DNA from: an uncultured Lutibacter sp.
GTDB lineage: Bacteria > Bacteroidota > Bacteroidia > Flavobacteriales > Flavobacteriaceae
DNA: 7,734 nt
Assembly: GCA_913061425.1 (NCBI GenBank)
Contig: CAJXUO010000058.1
Span: 1 to 7,734 of the forward strand
Direction: 5' to 3'
Shown: positions 5,684-7,734 of the stretch, in pieces
Numbering within the stretch: position 1 is the stretch's first letter
Layout: every line of letters begins with the position of its first letter
Translations under genes and position numbers: made by a program
The notes under the pieces: model-generated
The model's database searches: none
What the model was told of the DNA's origin: nothing
The model's input: the letters and a program-made list of their open reading frames with translations, nothing else

Positions 5684-7734
5684 ATGCTATCTAAAACTAA
5701 TGGAATAAATCTATTTATTAAAGTTCTTATTCTCTTTCTTGGTGTTTTCTTTACAGTTAATTCTTTTTCTCAACAGAAAAACAATTCAATTGCGGAAGAT
5801 TTTTTATCGTCAAACGAATATTTACACAATTATCAATTAGAAAAATTCTTCATTCATACGAATAAGACAAATTATTATCCTGGAGAAAAAATATGGTTTA
5901 AAGTGTATGTTGTAAATGATGTAGATAATAAACCCTCTTTACAAACAAGAAATCTTCAAGTAAACTTATTTGATAGTGATAAAAATTTAGTTTTAAGCCA
6001 ATTAAACTTAGTTGAAAACGGAATTACGAATGGTGAAATAGAACTCCCAAAAGACTTAAATACAGGTAAATTTCATATTGAATTAACAACTCAATGGAAT
6101 CAAAATTTCAAAAACAACTCCTCTATTTCCTCAATAAACGTTATAGATAACACTCAAAAAGACAGTGTAGAGTCTGAAACACAAGTTGTCTCTAAAGTGA
6201 AAAATGGAAATCTCAAAGAATCTCTAAACATTCAATTTTTTCCAGATAGTTCAATATTATTAGAAGATGCTGTAAACTCAATTACATTTTCTTCAAAGTT
6301 AAATTCTAATCCGATAAAAATTACAGGAGATATTATAGATAATACTACAGGGATTATTGTTTCAAAAATTGAAAGTACTGTTTTTGGTATGGGAAGATTT
6401 GAACTTTTTTATCGTTCAAATAGATCTTATTCTACAATTATAAATTACAATGGAATTATAAAAACATTTCCAATAGATAAAGCAACGTCAAATGGAATTT
6501 TAATCACTAAAAACGAGCATCAAGAAATTGATTCTATTCTTAGTTTCACTCTAAAAAGCAATACGAACACTGTAACTTCAAACTCAAAAAATACGGTATT
6601 TGCAGTCTTACATAGAAATGGGTTTTCGAATGCAGTTATCCCAATTAAATTGAAAAAAAAATACCTGAATTATTCTATACATATTTTAAAAAATAACTTA
6701 TTTAAAGGAGTTAATAGCATTAGTTTATTTAACAATAAAAATGAAATCATCGCTGAGTATTCATTTTTTCATGATGATTATAAAAAAAATGATGTAGATA
6801 TAGCAAAGGTACATACTGATTTAGACTCTTTAACTTTAGGTTTTAGGTTAAACGGACTGAAAGACACAAACTTAAGCGTGTCTATATTACCTTTAGAAAC
6901 ATTGGTATACACCAATCAATCTTCAATAGAAACCTCTTTCTTATTAGCACCCTATTTAGAAAATACTCGTTTAAACTTACCTAACTTTTTCAATTCAAAA
7001 AATAGTGAGGTACATATTGATTACCTTATTAAAACTGGAATCAAAACGAATATTTTACCTTTTAACAGTCAATCTAATATCGTAATTGCAGAAAGCGGAA
7101 TGGTTTTAAAAGGGAATGTAAGTTCTAATATAAAAGATTTAACAAATTATAAAATAATGTTATCCTCTGAAGAAAATAATATTTTATTAATTGAACCTGT
7201 TGGAGATAGCAATTCTTTTTCTTTTAATAATTTAATACTTAAGCACCCTTCAAAATATAAATTGGCTTTGTTAAGCGCTACTGGAAAAATTATTAAAACA
7301 GGCTTTAGAATTAAAAAGGAGCTACTAAAGTATAAGCCAAATCAAGTATTATTAAAGAATATTGAAGGTTCTAAACTTTTTGAAAACAATACGCTTACTG
7401 ATGATACTATTAAAATTGATTATAGCTATACTCCTACTTTATTTGATGATATAAACCTTTTAGATGTTGTTAATTTAACCAAGAAACAGAATAGAGAAAA
7501 TGAACTAAAAAAACTTGGGATAAAAGCGGAAATATTAAACAATGGCTTTTCAAATCTATTTATAGTTAAAGAAGATCAAGCATTAACCAGTGTTTTTGAC
7601 TATTTATATAGAATTCCAGGAATTAAAGTTTTTGGAGATAATCCTAATATAAGTTTTACAATTAGAAATACTAGAGGTCAACAATCTATAACAGGCTCTT
7701 CAAATATGTCTGTTTTTGTGGACGGTATTTTAAG
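5684..7734 (+). CDS. Exported MG2 (macroglobulin-like) / carboxypeptidase-regulatory-like / TonB-plug-like protein, 3'-truncated by the window edge
   Basis: An uninterrupted frame of 683 codons runs off the right edge. Residues 1-29 are a signal peptide (hydrophobic core about 10-25, likely cleavage after NSFS). Residues about 50-155 resemble the macroglobulin MG2 domain, with the diagnostic FFIHTNKTNYYPGEKIWFKVYV. Residues about 183-265 look like a second macroglobulin-type fold (FFPDSSILLED is a degenerate form of the usual FFPEGG element; GMGRFEL is conserved in type), and LFKGVNSISLFNNKNEIIAEY (about 339-359) is typical of these Bacteroidota proteins. Residues about 470-545 resemble a carboxypeptidase-regulatory-like beta-sandwich (SGMVLKGNVS). 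Residues about 635-683 resemble a TonB-receptor plug (YLYRIPGIKVFGDNP, then MSVFVDGIL). It should be periplasmic or outer-membrane associated. Related proteins often stop soon after the plug without a barrel, but the end is not visible, so a barrel cannot be excluded. No substrate or partner can be named. It is 102 bases downstream of fahA on the same strand with its own possible promoter; a functional link to tyrosine breakdown is not suggested. I find the domain order convincing and the function unknown. Confidence 0.85.
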   Translation, partial: MLSKTNGINLFIKVLILFLGVFFTVNSFSQQKNNSIAEDFLSSNEYLHNYQLEKFFIHTNKTNYYPGEKIWFKVYVVNDVDNKPSLQTRNLQVNLFDSDKNLVLSQLNLVENGITNGEIELPKDLNTGKFHIELTTQWNQNFKNNSSISSINVIDNTQKDSVESETQVVSKVKNGNLKESLNIQFFPDSSILLEDAVNSITFSSKLNSNPIKITGDIIDNTTGIIVSKIESTVFGMGRFELFYRSNRSYSTIINYNGIIKTFPIDKATSNGILITKNEHQEIDSILSFTLKSNTNTVTSNSKNTVFAVLHRNGFSNAVIPIKLKKKYLNYSIHILKNNLFKGVNSISLFNNKNEIIAEYSFFHDDYKKNDVDIAKVHTDLDSLTLGFRLNGLKDTNLSVSILPLETLVYTNQSSIETSFLLAPYLENTRLNLPNFFNSKNSEVHIDYLIKTGIKTNILPFNSQSNIVIAESGMVLKGNVSSNIKDLTNYKIMLSSEENNILLIEPVGDSNSFSFNNLILKHPSKYKLALLSATGKIIKTGFRIKKELLKYKPNQVLLKNIEGSKLFENNTLTDDTIKIDYSYTPTLFDDINLLDVVNLTKKQNRENELKKLGIKAEILNNGFSNLFIVKEDQALTSVFDYLYRIPGIKVFGDNPNISFTIRNTRGQQSITGSSNMSVFVDGIL

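Noticed and set aside
5684..7734. A standard SusC-like TonB-dependent receptor
   Set aside because: The plug-like segment appears only after about 630 residues that begin with an MG2 domain, unlike SusC proteins, and no barrel strands are visible in the window.
1..7734. A new defence, mobile or biosynthetic system
   Set aside because: No transposase, integrase, phage, toxin-antitoxin, nuclease-helicase or biosynthetic signature was seen. rmuC, glyA and fahA are common chromosomal genes and the two exported proteins belong to recognised Bacteroidota types.

Overview
The window looks like ordinary chromosome from a member of the Bacteroidota, most likely the family Flavobacteriaceae. The evidence is the strongly AT-rich composition, the near absence of Shine-Dalgarno sequences, promoter matches of the Bacteroidota type (TTTG, about 19-20 bases, TAnnTTTG), a type IX secretion (T9SS) type A sorting domain, and a large secreted macroglobulin-like/TonB-plug protein of a kind known mainly from this phylum. 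Genus cannot be fixed from the sequence.

Layout, left to right. Bases 1-1109 (+) hold the C-terminal part of rmuC, a predicted nuclease-fold DNA recombination-limiting protein, cut by the left edge. Bases 1112-2833 (-) encode a secreted FG-GAP/VCBS-repeat protein with an ASPIC/UnbV domain and a T9SS C-terminal signal; its stop codon lies two bases from the rmuC stop. Bases 2849-4132 (-) are glyA, serine hydroxymethyltransferase, 15 bases upstream of the FG-GAP gene on the same strand. A 168-base divergent intergenic region (4133-4300) carries a well-formed Bacteroidota promoter for the rightward gene, a weaker candidate for glyA, and several inverted repeats. Bases 4301-5581 (+) are fahA, fumarylacetoacetase, the last enzyme of tyrosine/homogentisate catabolism, with all catalytic residues intact. 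From 5684 (+) to the right edge an uninterrupted reading frame encodes the first 683 residues of an exported protein: macroglobulin-like (MG2) domain, a further beta-rich region, a carboxypeptidase-regulatory-like domain, then the beginning of a TonB-receptor plug-like segment.

The genes do not form an obvious single pathway. glyA and fahA are both amino-acid metabolism enzymes and share a divergent regulatory region, so coordination is possible but unproven. The FG-GAP and MG2/plug proteins are both exported and are the least understood genes here. I found no mobile element, CRISPR array, tRNA, rRNA or phage gene, and nothing that amounts to a clear undescribed system. The observations most worth checking are the barrel question for the MG2/plug protein, the inverted repeats around the glyA/fahA promoters, and the apparently leaderless promoter of the FG-GAP gene inside the end of glyA.
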